From positions 1 through 64,000 of the forward strand of contig JASGJG010000019.1 of the NCBI GenBank assembly GCA_049840835.1: a DNA stretch of 64,000 bases. The letters run 5' to 3'. The notes below the pieces were generated by a model. The model worked only from the letters and a program-made list of their open reading frames with translations. It made no database searches and was not told the DNA's origin. Numbering within the stretch: position 1 is the first letter of the stretch; the number at the start of each line of letters is the position of its first letter. This DNA comes from JANLTX01 sp049840835. Its GTDB lineage: Bacteria; Armatimonadota; Armatimonadia; Armatimonadales; Armatimonadaceae. The position numbers were made by a program, and so were the translations under genes. Below, piece after piece: positions 1-9,873 of the stretch.

Positions 1-50
1 GATCGTGAAGGTTAGTTAGGGAAACACGATAAGAACCGCAACAACACCTA
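1..50. other. Residual Oxford Nanopore native-barcode adapter (NB04-like)
   Basis: The first 50 bases do not match the inverted copy found further right. They read as a left flank close to AAGGTTAA (8-15), then TAGGGAAACACGATA (18-32), a degraded barcode end, and a right flank close to CAGCACCT (43-50). This is the layout of ONT native barcode 04 as I remember it, with a few raw-read errors. It is not genomic DNA. Genomic sequence begins at about base 51. Confidence 0.85.
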
Positions 51-280
51 GCGTGTGAGCTCGGCTATGTCACTGCAGACAGCCGTATGTTCCTGTGGGC
101 AAACAGGGAGTGACCGAGAGCGGCGCCACGCCGTCATGAATTGCGATACAACAAGGCCTGCGCGTGACGTGGTCACGAGGCTAGTTTAGAGCCACATTTC
201 TGATAGTCGTCACACGGGTAACAGGGGAGGTCGATGAAGCCACAGCTGCAGCCGGGCCGAAGAAGTGGCTATAGGTTACT
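51..280 (+). pseudogene. Artefactual copy of nfeD 3' half
   Basis: Degraded reverse copy of the C-terminal part of the NfeD gene at 10867-11562. The stretch coding for AELGYVTADSRMFL can still be followed at 55-110. It ends where the floA copy begins. Part of the fold-back arm, not an independent gene. Confidence 0.75.
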
Positions 281-284
281 GAAA

Positions 285-1195
285 ATGGCTACTGTTCCCG
301 ACTATCCTGATAGTAGTCGGGCTGGGTGTTCTTTTTGTAGTTTCGCCCGGTAGGACTCGTATTACCTCCATGGCCGCACGGGTTCCCGGAGTGAACCGGT
401 AGGCCGGTGGTAGCGCCGCAAAGTCCCTCAAGAAAAGTAGTCCTGCCGCGATCGCGGCCGTGAAAACTGGTCTGGATATCAATGTTAACCAGCTTGAGAC
501 CCATTACATGGCAGGCGGGAAACATAGACCGGCGTGGTGCAAGCGCTTATACTCCGCCGCCCGCGCCGGTCTGCCCCTGACCTTCGAGGTGCCGCCGCTA
601 TTGATCTGGCGCAACCCTCTGGAAGCGGTGCAGATGTCGGTGAACCCCAAGGTCATCAGGACCAAGACGGTATCGAGCTGAAAGCCTTCTTCCTCGAGTG
701 ACCGTTCGGGCGAACATAGACGGTTACGTGGCCGCGCGGCCACGATTCTGGCCCGTGTAGGTGAAGGTATCGTGACGACCATCGGTTCCTCGACTACCAT
801 AAAATCGTGCTGGATACTGATGAGATCAGCCGCACGGTTCAAAGGGTACAGCGTTCGAGATCGTCTCCATTCGGAGCATCGCTGATGTGGACATCGGCTC
901 CAATAGGGCCGCCTTCAGACTGACCAGGCTGAGGCTGACAAGAAAATGGCGCAAGCAAAGGCCGAGGAACGTCGTGTAATGGCCGTCGCCCGTGAGCACA
1001 GAGATGAAAGCCTACGTGCAGGAGATGTGCTAAGGTTGTCGGAAGCCGAAGCCCAGGTTCCTCTAGGCTCCGTGTCGCGCTGAAACGGCCCAGCTCGGCG
1101 CGCTGGATTATGTGAACCTCTAAGAACCTACAGGCCGATACCGCTATGCGGAGAAGGCATAAAACGGGCCACCCGGGAGAGGGCCGGAAACTAAA
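285..1195 (+). pseudogene. Artefactual copy of floA
   Basis: Frameshifted copy of the flotillin-like gene at 9874-10860. Recognisable pieces include AGLDINVNQLETHYMAGG (about 462-520) and NPLEAVQMSVNPKVI (about 613-657). Many single-base indels break the frame. Part of the fold-back arm. Confidence 0.8.
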
Positions 1196-1301
1196 CAACG
1201 TTAGGGCTACTTTTTGGTTTTCAGTCCATCTTTTATTAGAGCTTATTATGCTCCCAGTGCATCTTGTGACTACCTGTTTAAAGAGAGAGCATATAGGTGA
1301 T

Positions 1302-1618
1302 ATGGCTCAAAGACGGCAGGCTTCTTCTGAATACATCTTGGTGACCTTCTTCGCGAGCTACCGGGCCACCGGCGAAGACTCGATGCTGCGTAAGGAGCAT
1401 GGGGATATAGGCGATGCCCATGCCTGAGTCTCTGTGACAAGGTTCAAGTGATGAGCGTGGCGAGACAGACGCCACAGAGAACGCCGCGGCCCCTGTCCAC
1501 CACCAGCACCCCAGGCTCACCTCCGAGCGATAATCGGGTCCTGCAGTGTATGGCGATACCATCTTCTCCCGCCCGCCAGGTGCACTTTCAGCGGCGTAGA
1601 AATGGCTCCAGTGAGTAA
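1302..1618 (+). pseudogene. Artefactual copy of the 9415-9762 hypothetical gene
   Basis: Noisy copy of the small cytosolic protein gene at 9415-9762, starting at ATGGCTCAAAGACG and ending at the AGTGAGTAA junction with the next gene. Part of the fold-back arm. Confidence 0.75.
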
Positions 1619-1896
1619 AAAGCAAAGAATAATTACTGTCTGTGTGGTGCTCGGTTTTGCTGTAGCTCACTTTCTAGTTAGTTTTTTTGTTTCGTTTGCT
1701 GCGGGCATCGGCGGGAACACATCGACGGCGATTCCTTATGACTGGTTTCGCGCGTGCTTACCTTTCCGTCTGGCTTCTTACAGAAGGCGAAGACTCTCCG
1801 ATTCCTCACAGACCCTGCTCGCCTGGCGGCCATCTAGGATCTGGAATCTGGCGTGAACAGTCTTATTACCTGGGGACGTGCCGATCGCGACGCTGA
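1611..1896 (+). pseudogene. Artefactual copy of the small membrane protein gene
   Basis: Noisy copy of the gene at 9135-9422. The GTG start followed by SKKQRIIT and the hydrophobic stretch are still readable for about 40 codons before the frame breaks. Part of the fold-back arm. Confidence 0.75.
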
Positions 1897-1914
1897 GCGC
1901 GGTATAACAAAGGC

Positions 1915-2960
1915 GTGACTGTCGCCGAAATCCCTACATTCTATTTCCGGACCCTATCATATGCCCCAGACAATATCAAGGTCTCCGAGGATCGCATTCA
2001 GGGTTTCTCTCCCATCGGAGCACAGCCATGCTCCGTGAGCTTCCGGTAGAGACCGTACTCACCGGGCTACGCCGAGTCTGCACCATTCGCCGTGCGGCAG
2101 ACCGTGGCAACCAGCCTGGCCAAGGGAGCCCTGGTAGCCTGGGAAGTACCGCAGGAGAAGCTTCAGAACGCCTTTGAGGAGCTGTTCCAGAACGACCATT
2201 TCAGTGGGTGTGGTCATTCGCTCCACCGATGCTGAAACCCTCTGGCTCTATTTACCGGCTATGGACGACCCTGAAAGTTCCTCAGGGTTACTCGCTGGAG
2301 AAGCATGTCAGTGGTGGGCAAAGCGAATCGGAGCGCACTCGGTCAAGTCAATGAGCGCTAAGAACTCTTTACTCTGGGAGTCGGCCACCTACGTGGTCGC
2401 GATAGATCGGCGCAAAGTCAGCTCGGCGCGGTAATGACAGCCACTATTGTGGGTCACTCCCAGAGAGTGGGAAGTGTTGGTAGCGCTCAAACTGGGAGCT
2501 GACTCCCGACGAAGTGCGCCAGGATCTCTGGGAAGAGCGCGCCCAGGAGATCGGCATAGACTTCTCTCTTTTCTGTACATCATAGCCGCCAGCCTGCTCC
2601 GAGCGCGGCGTTATCGGGTGCTTCTCCACGTTTTTTCAGAGGAGCATGTGAAACCGAGCGCTACGGGAGCGAGTTACGGCTACAATGCCCGTTGTCCACT
2701 CGGCGCGTGCCGGTAGGCAGAGAGATGCAGGCGGCGGCAAGTTGGTTGATTCGAGTGTATACGCATGCCTACTGGCGCGAGCGCGTCCAGCTCCGCTGAT
2801 GTCAATGTCATGGGTGTGGCGCATGGCTTAGATAAGGAGCTGGTTTTTAGCCAATAAAGCGGGGGCGTAGAGATGCCCATCTGGAGTCTGTGGGGATTCC
2901 CGTTTTCTATACCAATGTGTTCTGGGGCGGACGCAGCGAAATCTAAGCTGAGTGAGATAG
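1915..2960 (+). pseudogene. Artefactual copy of the Lrp/AhbA-B-like gene
   Basis: Noisy copy of the gene at 8045-9116, from GTGACTGTCGCCGAAATC to the region coding for VLYTNVFWGGRS. Pieces such as LAKGALVAWEVPQEKLQNAFEE are legible near 2115-2185. Useful as a second read of the locus because its errors fall at different places. Confidence 0.78.
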
Positions 2961-3107
2961 TCCAGGCTTATAGCAGAGATGTTGGGATGATCTGAATACT
3001 CTTCAGAGTATTAGAAGTCGAACAGATCACAAATGTTCCCAGCTTAAGGGACACTGTTGTGAATATTGTCACAAAGTGAGCAAAAGCTGGAGAGAGAGTA
3101 GAATCTT

Positions 3108-3598
3108 GGATACCATACTCTACCGGCTCTGTGTGGGAGCCTTGCTCGTGCTGCCAGTTGTGCCCCACCAGCTTGATAAGTCGCTGGGTGAGCCATCTAT
3201 TTTTTCTAGTCACCAAAGCAAGTATGTTTCCCGTGAATGTACCGAGGATTACCCTACGAGCTCCCCACCGCCGACTCTTCCGGAACCAGGTCATCGGCAA
3301 GATATCGGGTTTGCGGAGTCCGAGTCCCCATCTTCTGGGGCTACTGCGGTACCCGGATGCCAAACTCTCCCTTTGCTCCCACTACAGCGAGGTCACGGGA
3401 AGCGGCCCTCGGGCGACCCAGACGCCCTCGGATGAGAAGCCACGTGATATCATCAACTACTACGAGCTTCGCTACCCTGGTGGTGAGCGCAAAGGAAACG
3501 ACGAATACCATTTCAGCACACACCGGCGATGAGCATCCCGTTCATCTGCTGCGCGCCGTCGATGGTTCCAGGTCATCATCGTTGCAAGACGGGTGCTA
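3108..3598 (+). pseudogene. Artefactual copy of the 7347-7873 lipoprotein gene
   Basis: Noisy copy of the lipoprotein gene of the right arm. DEKPRDIINYY and YPGGERKGNDEYHFST are legible near 3432-3520. Interestingly the stretch around 3350-3500 reads through in one frame where the right arm is broken. Confidence 0.75.
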
Positions 3599-3665
3599 AC
3601 GGCAAGACTTAAAAAGTCCGGCTTGCAGATGCAAGCCAGGGGCTTTTTCGTCCTTTGAAACTTAC

Positions 3666-3850
3666 TTAGGCTTCGGAAAGGTCAGTCTTCGAGACCGGAA
3701 GGAGGAGCCATAATCGGTGCTCATCTGGAGCTCTGCGGAGCGCCCGGCTGAGTCGCCGGCTTGCACAGTTGTGGTAGCCGGAGGAGTCTCACTGTTGGGC
3801 AAACCAGCCACCACAGGCCGAGGCCCGCTACCACTCCTTCTTCGATTACT
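3666..3850 (-). pseudogene. Artefactual copy of the small prepilin-partner lipoprotein gene
   Basis: Noisy, shortened copy of the 75-residue lipoprotein gene at 7057-7284, on the opposite strand. The proline-rich tail is recognisable but the start region has collapsed. Part of the fold-back arm. Confidence 0.7.
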
Positions 3851-3854
3851 ATGT

Positions 3855-4638
3855 CTCGGTCCCAGACGTACTGATTCTTATCGGTGATGAGAACGCGTCC
3901 TATTAGATCTTTGGCCAAGTCTGGGCCACCGGCCAGCGCCTGCCACTTCATGTACTTGGACTGTTACGAAGCAGACGTTCACACCATCCTGGTGGCGGGC
4001 TTCCATGTAACCCACGGCGCTCGGGGGCTTGGCAGCAGCTGCAGGCCAGTTCCAACCACCCTGAGTACCACCCCAGTACAGGACTGCTTATTCCGGCGCG
4101 GGGGCACACGATACGAGCCGTTTGGGTCACTACATGGCGAACGCAGCGTTGATACCGTAGATGCGGGTATCAGCGAAAGCAACCGTGGAAGGAGCTGATT
4201 GATCGCGGCGAGGCTAAACTCGTGGCGCAGTCACCGTTGAACTTGGAAATCTTCAGGTAGTTGAACCGTAGGCCTGGGAAGTGCATCTGGTCTCTATCCA
4301 CGCAACCGGGTTACCGGCGGTGAAGACACCACGGTTGTCATGACCGGTCGGGGCAGACAAACATACCCCAGGACTTGAAGTAGGGGTACAGCATGTACGC
4401 GGTCCACTGCTCCGACACGACGGTCAGGACAGACTGTTGAACACGGACCGATGTCTCGTCGTAGTCCTGAAGGTACATCTGCCAGGCAAGGTTGCATCTG
4501 CTTGGTATTGAAAAAACAGCCGCCGTCGCCGGCTTGGGCAAAAACGGAAGAGGATAGCAGCAAGAATCGCGATGATCGCGATAACGACCAGAAGCTCGAT
4601 CTAGCGTAAAACCCTTGCGGAGTTCTGATGATGCGACA
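3855..4638 (-). pseudogene. Artefactual copy of the prepilin-like gene
   Basis: Noisy copy of the gene at 6222-7051. The end coding for DKNQYVWDRD lies near 3855 and the ATG near 4638. Comparison of the two copies helps recover the true reading frame around the two breaks in the right arm. Confidence 0.78.
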
Positions 4639-4821
4639 TGAAGGTAATCCTTCGCAAACGTTAATTCTGCTATCTCTTTCTTCGATCAGACTACTAGCCT
4701 TCGGTGGACCAGAGTCCCCTATCTCGTGTGGCTAAAGGATTTAGCATGTTTTTCCGACTGTATTTTCTTTGTTTCAGCATTTTTTAATTTTCTTATTAAG
4801 AGCATAGGAGTAATTCCGCTA

Positions 4822-5355
4822 TCAACCACTCGCCGCCAAGATAGGCGCGTGCATTCCGGTTGCACTAAGCCTCCGTGCCGGCCCCTGACTTTCCGGTCTC
4901 TAAAACATAGCCTCTATTCTGATACCTAGGGCCTGATTCGCATTCTGTTCGACCAATAAAATAGACACGCCTTCTTGGTTGATTTCCTTTAACGAGATAC
5001 TCGAGGACTGGTGCTGAGGCCGAGGGATGGCTCATCTACATGAGGCAAGTTTGGACGACTCATGAGGCGCTCTCGATTGCCAGCATCTGCTTCTCCCCCG
5101 CCGGACGCGCCCAAAACTGTGTCAATGCTCTCGCACACGCCGGAAACTGTTCAGGCGCGCTCGTAGTCTTTGGTGCATTCCGGCCTTGTCGTTGCTGTAT
5201 ACTTCTCAGCTTCTATTTTCTTTGACGGTCAAATTAGCGAATATACGGTGCCCTTGGAATATGAAAATCCCACGGCTAACAATGGACGCGATAGACGCTT
5301 TGCCTATCTCTTCTGTGAGAAAATTCACGCTCCCGGACTTCGCCCGGACCATGCC
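4822..5355 (-). pseudogene. Artefactual copy of the livF 3' part
   Basis: Noisy copy of 5452-6013, the C-terminal part of the branched-chain amino acid transporter ATPase. It runs from the region coding for YLGGE (about 4822) to the fold point. Part of the fold-back arm. Confidence 0.75.
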
Positions 5356-6013
5356 CTACGCGATGTCTCGGTCCATGTAGAGCAAGGCGAAATCGTTACC
5401 CTGATCGGCGCCAATGGCGCTGGTAAGCTGACTTTGCTCCGAACGGCTAGCGGCATGGTCCGGGCGAAGTCCGGGAGCGTGAATTTTCTCACAGAAGAGA
5501 TAGGCAAAGCGTCTATCGCGTCCATTGTTAGCCGTGGATTAATTCACTGTCCCGAAGGGCGCCGTATATTCGCTAATTTGACCGTCAAAGAGAACCTGGA
5601 AGCTCGGGGCGTACCTGCGCAACGACAAGGCCGGAATCGCCGAAGACTACGAGCGCGCCCTGAACTATTTCCCGCGTGTGCGAGAGCGTTTGACACAGGT
5701 TGCGGACGCTTTCCGGCGGGAACAAAGATGCTGGCAATCGGACGCGCCCTCATGAGTCGTCCAAAGCTCCTCATGCTAGATGAGCCGATCCCTCGGCCTG
5801 GCGCCGGTCATCGTGCAAGATATCTTCCGAATTATTAAGGAAATCAACCAAGAAGGCGTGTCTATTTTATTGGTCGAACAGAATGCGAATCAGGCCCTGG
5901 CTATTGCGGATAGAGGCTATGTTTTAGAGACCGGAAAGATTGTTTTAGAGGGGCCAGCACAGGAGCTTTTAGTCAACCCGGAAGTGCGCCGCGCCTATCT
6001 TGGCGGCGAGTAG
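5356..6013 (+). pseudogene. livF: Branched-chain amino acid ABC transporter ATPase, LivF-like; 5'-truncated at the fold, frameshifted
   Basis: The protein pieces are those of LivF, the ATPase that powers high-affinity branched-chain amino acid uptake. LRDVSVHVEQGEIVTLIG is followed by Walker A GANGAGK, the family stretch GLIHCPEGRRIFANLTVKEN, then MLAIGRALMSRPKLLMLDEP (Walker B) and VSILLVEQNANQALAIADRG with the switch histidine region replaced by Q/N, as is usual in LivF. Three frame changes occur near 5608, 5700-5725 and 5790. The left arm supports a normal SGGEQ signature at the second. Walker A reads GKLT instead of GKST or GKTT, probably another read error. The first 15-20 codons are missing because the contig folds back at 5355. 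Whether a permease operon lies beyond cannot be seen. Confidence 0.8.
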
Positions 6014-6221
6014 TTAAATGTTAAAAATTTATTAATACTCCTATGCTCTTAATAAGAAAATTAAAAAATGCTGAAACAAAGAAAATTTGACTGTCGTCGG
6101 AAAAACATGTAAGATGCGTGAACACCGGCGCGATAGGGGACTCTGGTCCACCGAAGGCTGAGTGCATCTGTGATCGAAAAAGAGGGATCACAAAATTAAC
6201 GTTTGCGAAGGATTACCTTTC

Positions 6222-7051
6222 ATGTCGCATCATCAGAACTCCCGCAAGGGTTTTACGCTCATCGAGCTTCTGGTCGTTATCGCGATCATCGCGATTCTTG
6301 CTGCTATCCTCTTCCCCGTTTTTGCCCAAGCCCGCGAGAAGGCTCGTGGCGCCAGCTGCCTTTCCAATACCAAGCAGATCAACCTTGCCTGGCAGATGTA
6401 CCTTCAGGACTACGACGAGACCATGGTTCCCATGTTCAACAGTTTGCTCCTGACCGCTGGTGTCGACCAGCAGTGGACCGCGTACATGCTGTACCCCTAC
6501 TTCAAGTCCTGGGGTATGTTTGTCTGCCCGAGCCAGGGTCATGACAACCGTGGTGTCTTCACCGCCGGTAACCCGGTTGCGTGGTGGCACAACCAGATGC
6601 GCTTCCCGGCCTACGGTTACAACTACCTGAACCTTTCCAAGTTCAACGGTGACTGCGCCACGACCACCGGTTACAGCCTCGCCGCAATCAATCAGCCTGC
6701 TTACCACGGTTGCTTTCGCTGATACCCGCATCTACGGTATCAACGCTGGTTCCGCCATGCTGCATGACCCGAACGGCTGGACTCGGTGTTGCCCCCGCGC
6801 CGGTGAGTGCATCCTGTACTGGGGTGGAATTCAGGGTGGTTGGAACTGGCCTGGAGCCTGCCGCCAAGCCGAGCACCATGGGTTACATGGAAGCCCGCCA
6901 CCAGGATGGTGTGAACGTCTGCTTCGTAGACGGTCACTCCAAGTACATGAAGTGGCAGGCGCTGGCCGCTGGTACCAACTTCGCCAAGGGTAGCGATGAG
7001 AACAGCGTTCTCATCACCGATAAGAATCAGTACGTCTGGGACCGAGACTAA
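6222..7051 (+). CDS. Type IV prepilin-like protein with H-x9-DG motif (frame broken twice, probable sequencing errors)
   Basis: Starts MSHHQNSRKGFTLIELLVV: a short basic leader, the G/FTLIE prepilin peptidase site and a hydrophobic N-terminal helix, as in type II/IV pilin-like proteins exported and processed at the inner membrane. The mature part has the pattern SCLSNTKQINLAWQMYLQDYDE and ends with HQDGVNVCFVDG, the H-x9-DG motif of a prepilin-associated family common in Armatimonadota and Planctomycetota. An extra A at about 6703 stops the first frame; the left arm lacks it and reads INQPAST-like sequence. A second break lies near 6860. The joined protein would be about 275 residues. GAAGGA, ten bases upstream, is the ribosome site. 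A small lipoprotein gene follows by 5 bases. What the protein assembles into is unknown. Confidence 0.85.
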
Positions 7052-7056
7052 TCATA

Positions 7057-7284
7057 ATGAAGAAGATCGCTTTTCTGGCGGTAGCGGGCCTCGCCCTCAT
7101 GGGGTTGGCTGGTTGCCCTTCCAACAGTGAGACTCCTCCGGCTACCACAACTGTGGCGCCCAAGCCGGCGACTCAGCCGGGCGCTCCGCAGAAGCCGAGC
7201 TCCCAGATGAGCACCGACGATGCTCCTCCTCCCGGTACGAAGACTGACCTTTCCGGTGGTCTCAACGGCCCGAAGCCTAAGTAA
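7057..7284 (+). CDS. Small proline-rich lipoprotein paired with the prepilin
   Basis: 75 residues. A signal sequence with lipobox LAGC (Cys19) would anchor the product as a lipoprotein; the rest is Pro/Thr/Ser-rich and low in complexity, with no domain. It begins 5 bases after the prepilin gene and is followed by a strong hairpin, so both form one transcription unit. The same pairing recurs twice at 22.5-25 kb. The two sister lipoproteins share the KPVTPPAG sequence, while this one has PKPATQPGAPQKP in its place. Role unknown; a periplasmic tether or chaperone for the pilin-like partner is only a guess. Confidence 0.75.
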   Translation: MKKIAFLAVAGLALMGLAGCPSNSETPPATTTVAPKPATQPGAPQKPSSQMSTDDAPPPGTKTDLSGGLNGPKPK

Positions 7285-7295
7285 GTTTCAAAGGA

Positions 7296-7338
7296 CAAAA
7301 AGCCCTGGCTTGCATCTGCAAGCCGGGGCTTTTTTATT
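7296..7338 (+). terminator. Intrinsic terminator, probably bidirectional
   Basis: Inverted repeat AAGCCCTGGCTTGCA ... TGCAAGCCGGGGCTT with a two-base loop and one G-T pair, preceded by AAAAA and followed by TTTTTTATT. It lies between the convergent lipoprotein genes and could serve both. Confidence 0.85.
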
Positions 7339-7346
7339 CTTTGCCG

Positions 7347-7873
7347 TTAGCCGCCGATTCTTGCAACGAATTGAGTGGCCTCGGAACCGTCGACAGCACG
7401 CAGCAGATGCACCTGAACGGGATGCTCATCGCCGGGGCGTTGTGTGCTGAAATGGTATTCGTCGTTTCCCTTGCGCTCACCACCAGGGTAGCGAACTTCG
7501 TAGTAGTTGATAATATCGCGTGGCTTCTCATCCGAGGGCATTATCAGGGTCACCGAGGGCCACTTCCCGTGACCTCGCTGTGAGTGGGAGCAAAGGGAGA
7601 GTTTGGCATCCGGGTACCACAGATAGCCCAGAAGATGAGGGAGCTCGGATCTGCAAACCCGATATCTTGCCCGGAGATACCTGGTTCCGGAAATTGCGGC
7701 GGTGGGGGAGCTGGTAGGGTACTCGGTACATTCACGGGAAACATACTTGCTTTGGTGGGACTAGAAAGATGGATGGGCTCACCCAGCGACTTATCGACTG
7801 GTGGGGCACAACTGGCAGCACCAACAAGCAAGGCTCCCACACAGAGCCGGTAGAGTATAGCTGCAGCATTCAT
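7347..7873 (-). CDS. Putative lipoprotein (frameshifted)
   Basis: Starts MNAAAILYRLCVGALLVGAASCAPP: signal sequence with lipobox GAASC. The N-terminal frame runs to about 7550, then the sensible frame is MPSDEKPRDIINYYEVRYPGG through FVARIGG, ending at 7347. The break lies in a stretch that also differs in the left-arm copy, so it is more likely a base-calling error than gene decay. The joined product would be about 175 residues. No domain recognised. The C-terminal half has NDEYHFST and VHLLRAVDG, which look like a folded domain. Convergent to the prepilin unit across a shared terminator. Confidence 0.6.
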
Positions 7874-8044
7874 GATGCCAAGATTCTACTACTCTATTCC
7901 GGCTTTTGCTCACTTTGTGGCAATATTCACAACAGTGTCCCTTTAAGCTGGGAACATTTGTGATCTGTTCGACTTCTAATCTTCTAAAAGAGTATTGGGA
8001 ATCAATCCCAGCACTGTTACACCACTCTATATAAGCCTGAGGAG

Positions 8045-9116
8045 CTATCTCACTCGGCTTATTTCTTCGCTGCGTCCGCCCCAGAACACATTGGTATAGA
8101 GAACGGGAATCCCCACAGACTCCAGATGGGCATCTATAGCCGCTTTATTGGCTAAAACCAAGCTCCTTATCTAAGCCATGCGCCACACCCATGACATTGA
8201 CATCAGCGAACTGGGGGCCGCCTTCGCGCCAGTAGGCATGCGTCATACACTCGAATCGACCGACTTCGCGCCCTCGCGCGTCTAGCTCTCTGCCTACCGG
8301 CACGCGCCAGTGGAACAGGGCATTGTAGCGAGTAACTCGCTCCCCGGTAGCGCTCGGTTTCACATGCTCTAAAAACGTGGAGAAGCGCCCGATAACGCCG
8401 CGCTCGGACAGGCTGGCGGCTATGGTGCAGAAAGAGAGAAGTCTATGCCGATCTCCTGGGGCACGCTGTTCCCAGAGATCCTGGCGCACTTCGTCGGGAG
8501 TCAGCTCCCGCTTGAGCGCTACCAACACTTCCCACTCTCTGGGAGTGAGTTCCACAATAGTGGTAACGATTACCGCGCCGAGCTCATCCGACTTTGCGCC
8601 AATCTCCAGCTCGCGACGGCGTAGGTGGCCGACTCCCAGAGTAAAGAGTTTCTTAGCGCTCATGAGCTTGACCGAGTGCGCTCCGATTCGCTTTGCCCAC
8701 CACTGAGCATGCTTCTCCAGCGAGTAACCCTGAGGAACTTTCAGGGTCGTCCATAGCCGGTAAATAGAGCCAAGGGTTTCGGCATCGGTGGAGCGAATGA
8801 CCACATGCCCACTGAATGGGTCGTTCTGGAACAGCTCCTCAAAGGCGTTCTGAAGCTTCTCCTGCGGTACTTCCCAGGCTACCAGGGCTCCCTTGGCCAG
8901 GCTGGTTGCCAGCAGGGTCTGCCGCACACGGCGAATCGTGCCAGACTCCAGCATAGCGCGAATTCGGGTGAGTACGGTCTCTACCGGAAGCTCACAGAGC
9001 GTCGCTATGTCCCCGAAGGGATTGGGAGAGAAACCCTGAATGCGATCCTCGGAGACCTTGAGTATCTGGGCATTGATAGGGTCGGAAATAGATGTAGGGA
9101 TTTCGGCGACAGTCAC
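8045..9116 (-). CDS. Lrp/AsnC-like tandem protein resembling siroheme decarboxylase AhbA-AhbB
   Basis: Two winged-helix plus Lrp-like units in one chain. Unit 1 (about 10-165) has FGDIATLCELPVETVLTRIR, ESGTIRRVRQTL and GALVAWEVP. Unit 2 (about 188-end) has TPREWEVLVAL, ERGVIGRFSTFLEH, then ALFHWRVPVG and CMTHAYWRE. This order is that of siroheme decarboxylase subunits, which make 12,18-didecarboxysiroheme for heme d1 or alternative heme synthesis; a simple Lrp regulator is the alternative. As sequenced it stops at 8145 after KELGFSQ. Removing one T at about 8155 continues the frame as LANKAAIDAHLESVGIPVLY to a stop at 8045, and the left arm supports a local miscall. GTG start at 9116. It follows a small membrane protein by 18 bases. 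Confidence 0.55.
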
Positions 9117-9134
9117 ACCTTTGTTATACCGCGC

Positions 9135-9422
9135 TCAGCGTCGCAATCGGTACAGTCCCCAGGTAATCAGGCTACCCCACGCCAGACTCAGGATAGCCCA
9201 TGGCCACCAGGCGAGCAGGGTCTGTGAGGAATCGGAGTCTTCGCCTCTTGTAAGAAGCCAGAGCGGAAAGGTAAGCACGCGCGAAACCATCATAAGGAAT
9301 CCGCCATACGATGTGTTCCCGCCGATGCCCGCAGCAAACGAAACAAAAAAACTGACTAGAAAGTGAGCTACAGCAAAACCGAGCACGCACAGAGCAGTAA
9401 TTATTCTTTGCTTTTTACTCAC
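9135..9422 (-). CDS. Small polytopic membrane protein, unknown function
   Basis: 95 residues from a GTG start at 9422 that overlaps the end of the preceding gene in GTGAGTAA, so the two are translationally coupled. Three hydrophobic segments are visible: IITALCVLGFAVAHFLVSFF, FLMMVSRVLTFPLWLL and WAILSLAWGSLITWGLY. A longer frame from 9488 exists but overlaps the upstream gene by over 70 bases and is less likely. It sits in the floA-side operon. No family recognised. Confidence 0.6.
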   Translation of the reverse strand: MSKKQRIITALCVLGFAVAHFLVSFFVSFAAGIGGNTSYGGFLMMVSRVLTFPLWLLTRGEDSDSSQTLLAWWPWAILSLAWGSLITWGLYRLRR

Positions 9423-9762
9423 TGGAGCGATTTCTACGCCGCTGAAAATACGCCGCCCCTGGCGGGCGGGAGAAGATGGTATCGCCATACACTGCAGCCC
9501 GAAGTATATCGCTCGGAGTGAGCCTGGGTGCTGGTGGTGGAGCAGGAGCAGCGGGCGTTTCTTCTATGGCTCGTCTGTCCTCGCCACGCTCCATGGCTTG
9601 AACCTTCTGGCGGAAGGACTCAGCGGTAGGGGCATCGCCTACTGTGGCATCCCCATGCTCCTTACGCAGCATGGAGTCTTCGCCGGTGGCCCGGTGACCT
9701 TCGCGAAGAAGGTCACCAAGATCGTATTGCAGAAGAACCTGCGGTCGTTTTTTTTGAGCCAT
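9415..9762 (-). CDS. Hypothetical cytosolic protein
   Basis: 115 residues, starting MAQKKRPQVLLQYDLGDLL. Charged N-terminal half, then a Pro/Ala linker (ETPAAPAPPPAPRLTPSD) and a basic end (FQRRRNRSSE). No signal peptide or membrane segment. Overlaps the next gene by 8 bases. Its place between floA and a small membrane protein suggests membrane-associated work, but nothing in the sequence shows a function. The 111 bases between it and floA hold no clear terminator. Confidence 0.55.
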   Translation of the reverse strand: MAQKKRPQVLLQYDLGDLLREGHRATGEDSMLRKEHGDATVGDAPTAESFRQKVQAMERGEDRRAIEETPAAPAPPPAPRLTPSDILRAAVYGDTIFSRPPGAAYFQRRRNRSSE

Positions 9763-9873
9763 ATCGCCTATATGCTTCTCTCTTTAAACAGGTGTATGGC
9801 AAGATGCACTGGGAGCATAATAAGCTCTAATAAAAGATGGACTAAAAATTCAAAAAGTAGCCCTAACATTTAT

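Larger units (their letters stand above)
51..5355. repeat. Left arm of a fold-back inverted repeat: noisy copy of 5452-11114
   Basis: Reading this stretch in reverse complement reproduces 5452-11114 in the same order, with many single-base insertions, deletions and substitutions. Anchors are 51-125 with 11040-11114, about 500-700 with the floA middle, 4634-4640 with the prepilin start at 6222, and 5283-5355 with 5452-5525. The arm is about 356 bases shorter than its partner, so deletions dominate, as in raw nanopore sequence. Errors fall equally on genes, gaps and both codon phases, which does not look like biological decay. The most economical reading is one unpolished fold-back read left at the contig end. 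Confidence 0.92.

Noticed and set aside
3076..3532. Overlapping plus-strand frames of 119-133 codons as new genes.
   Set aside because: They are frames of the noisy copy of the lipoprotein gene at 7347-7873.
1..5451. A hairpin telomere or natural inverted duplication at the end of a linear replicon.
   Set aside because: The arm carries raw-read errors throughout and ends in a sequencing barcode; a natural telomere would have equal arms with no adapter.
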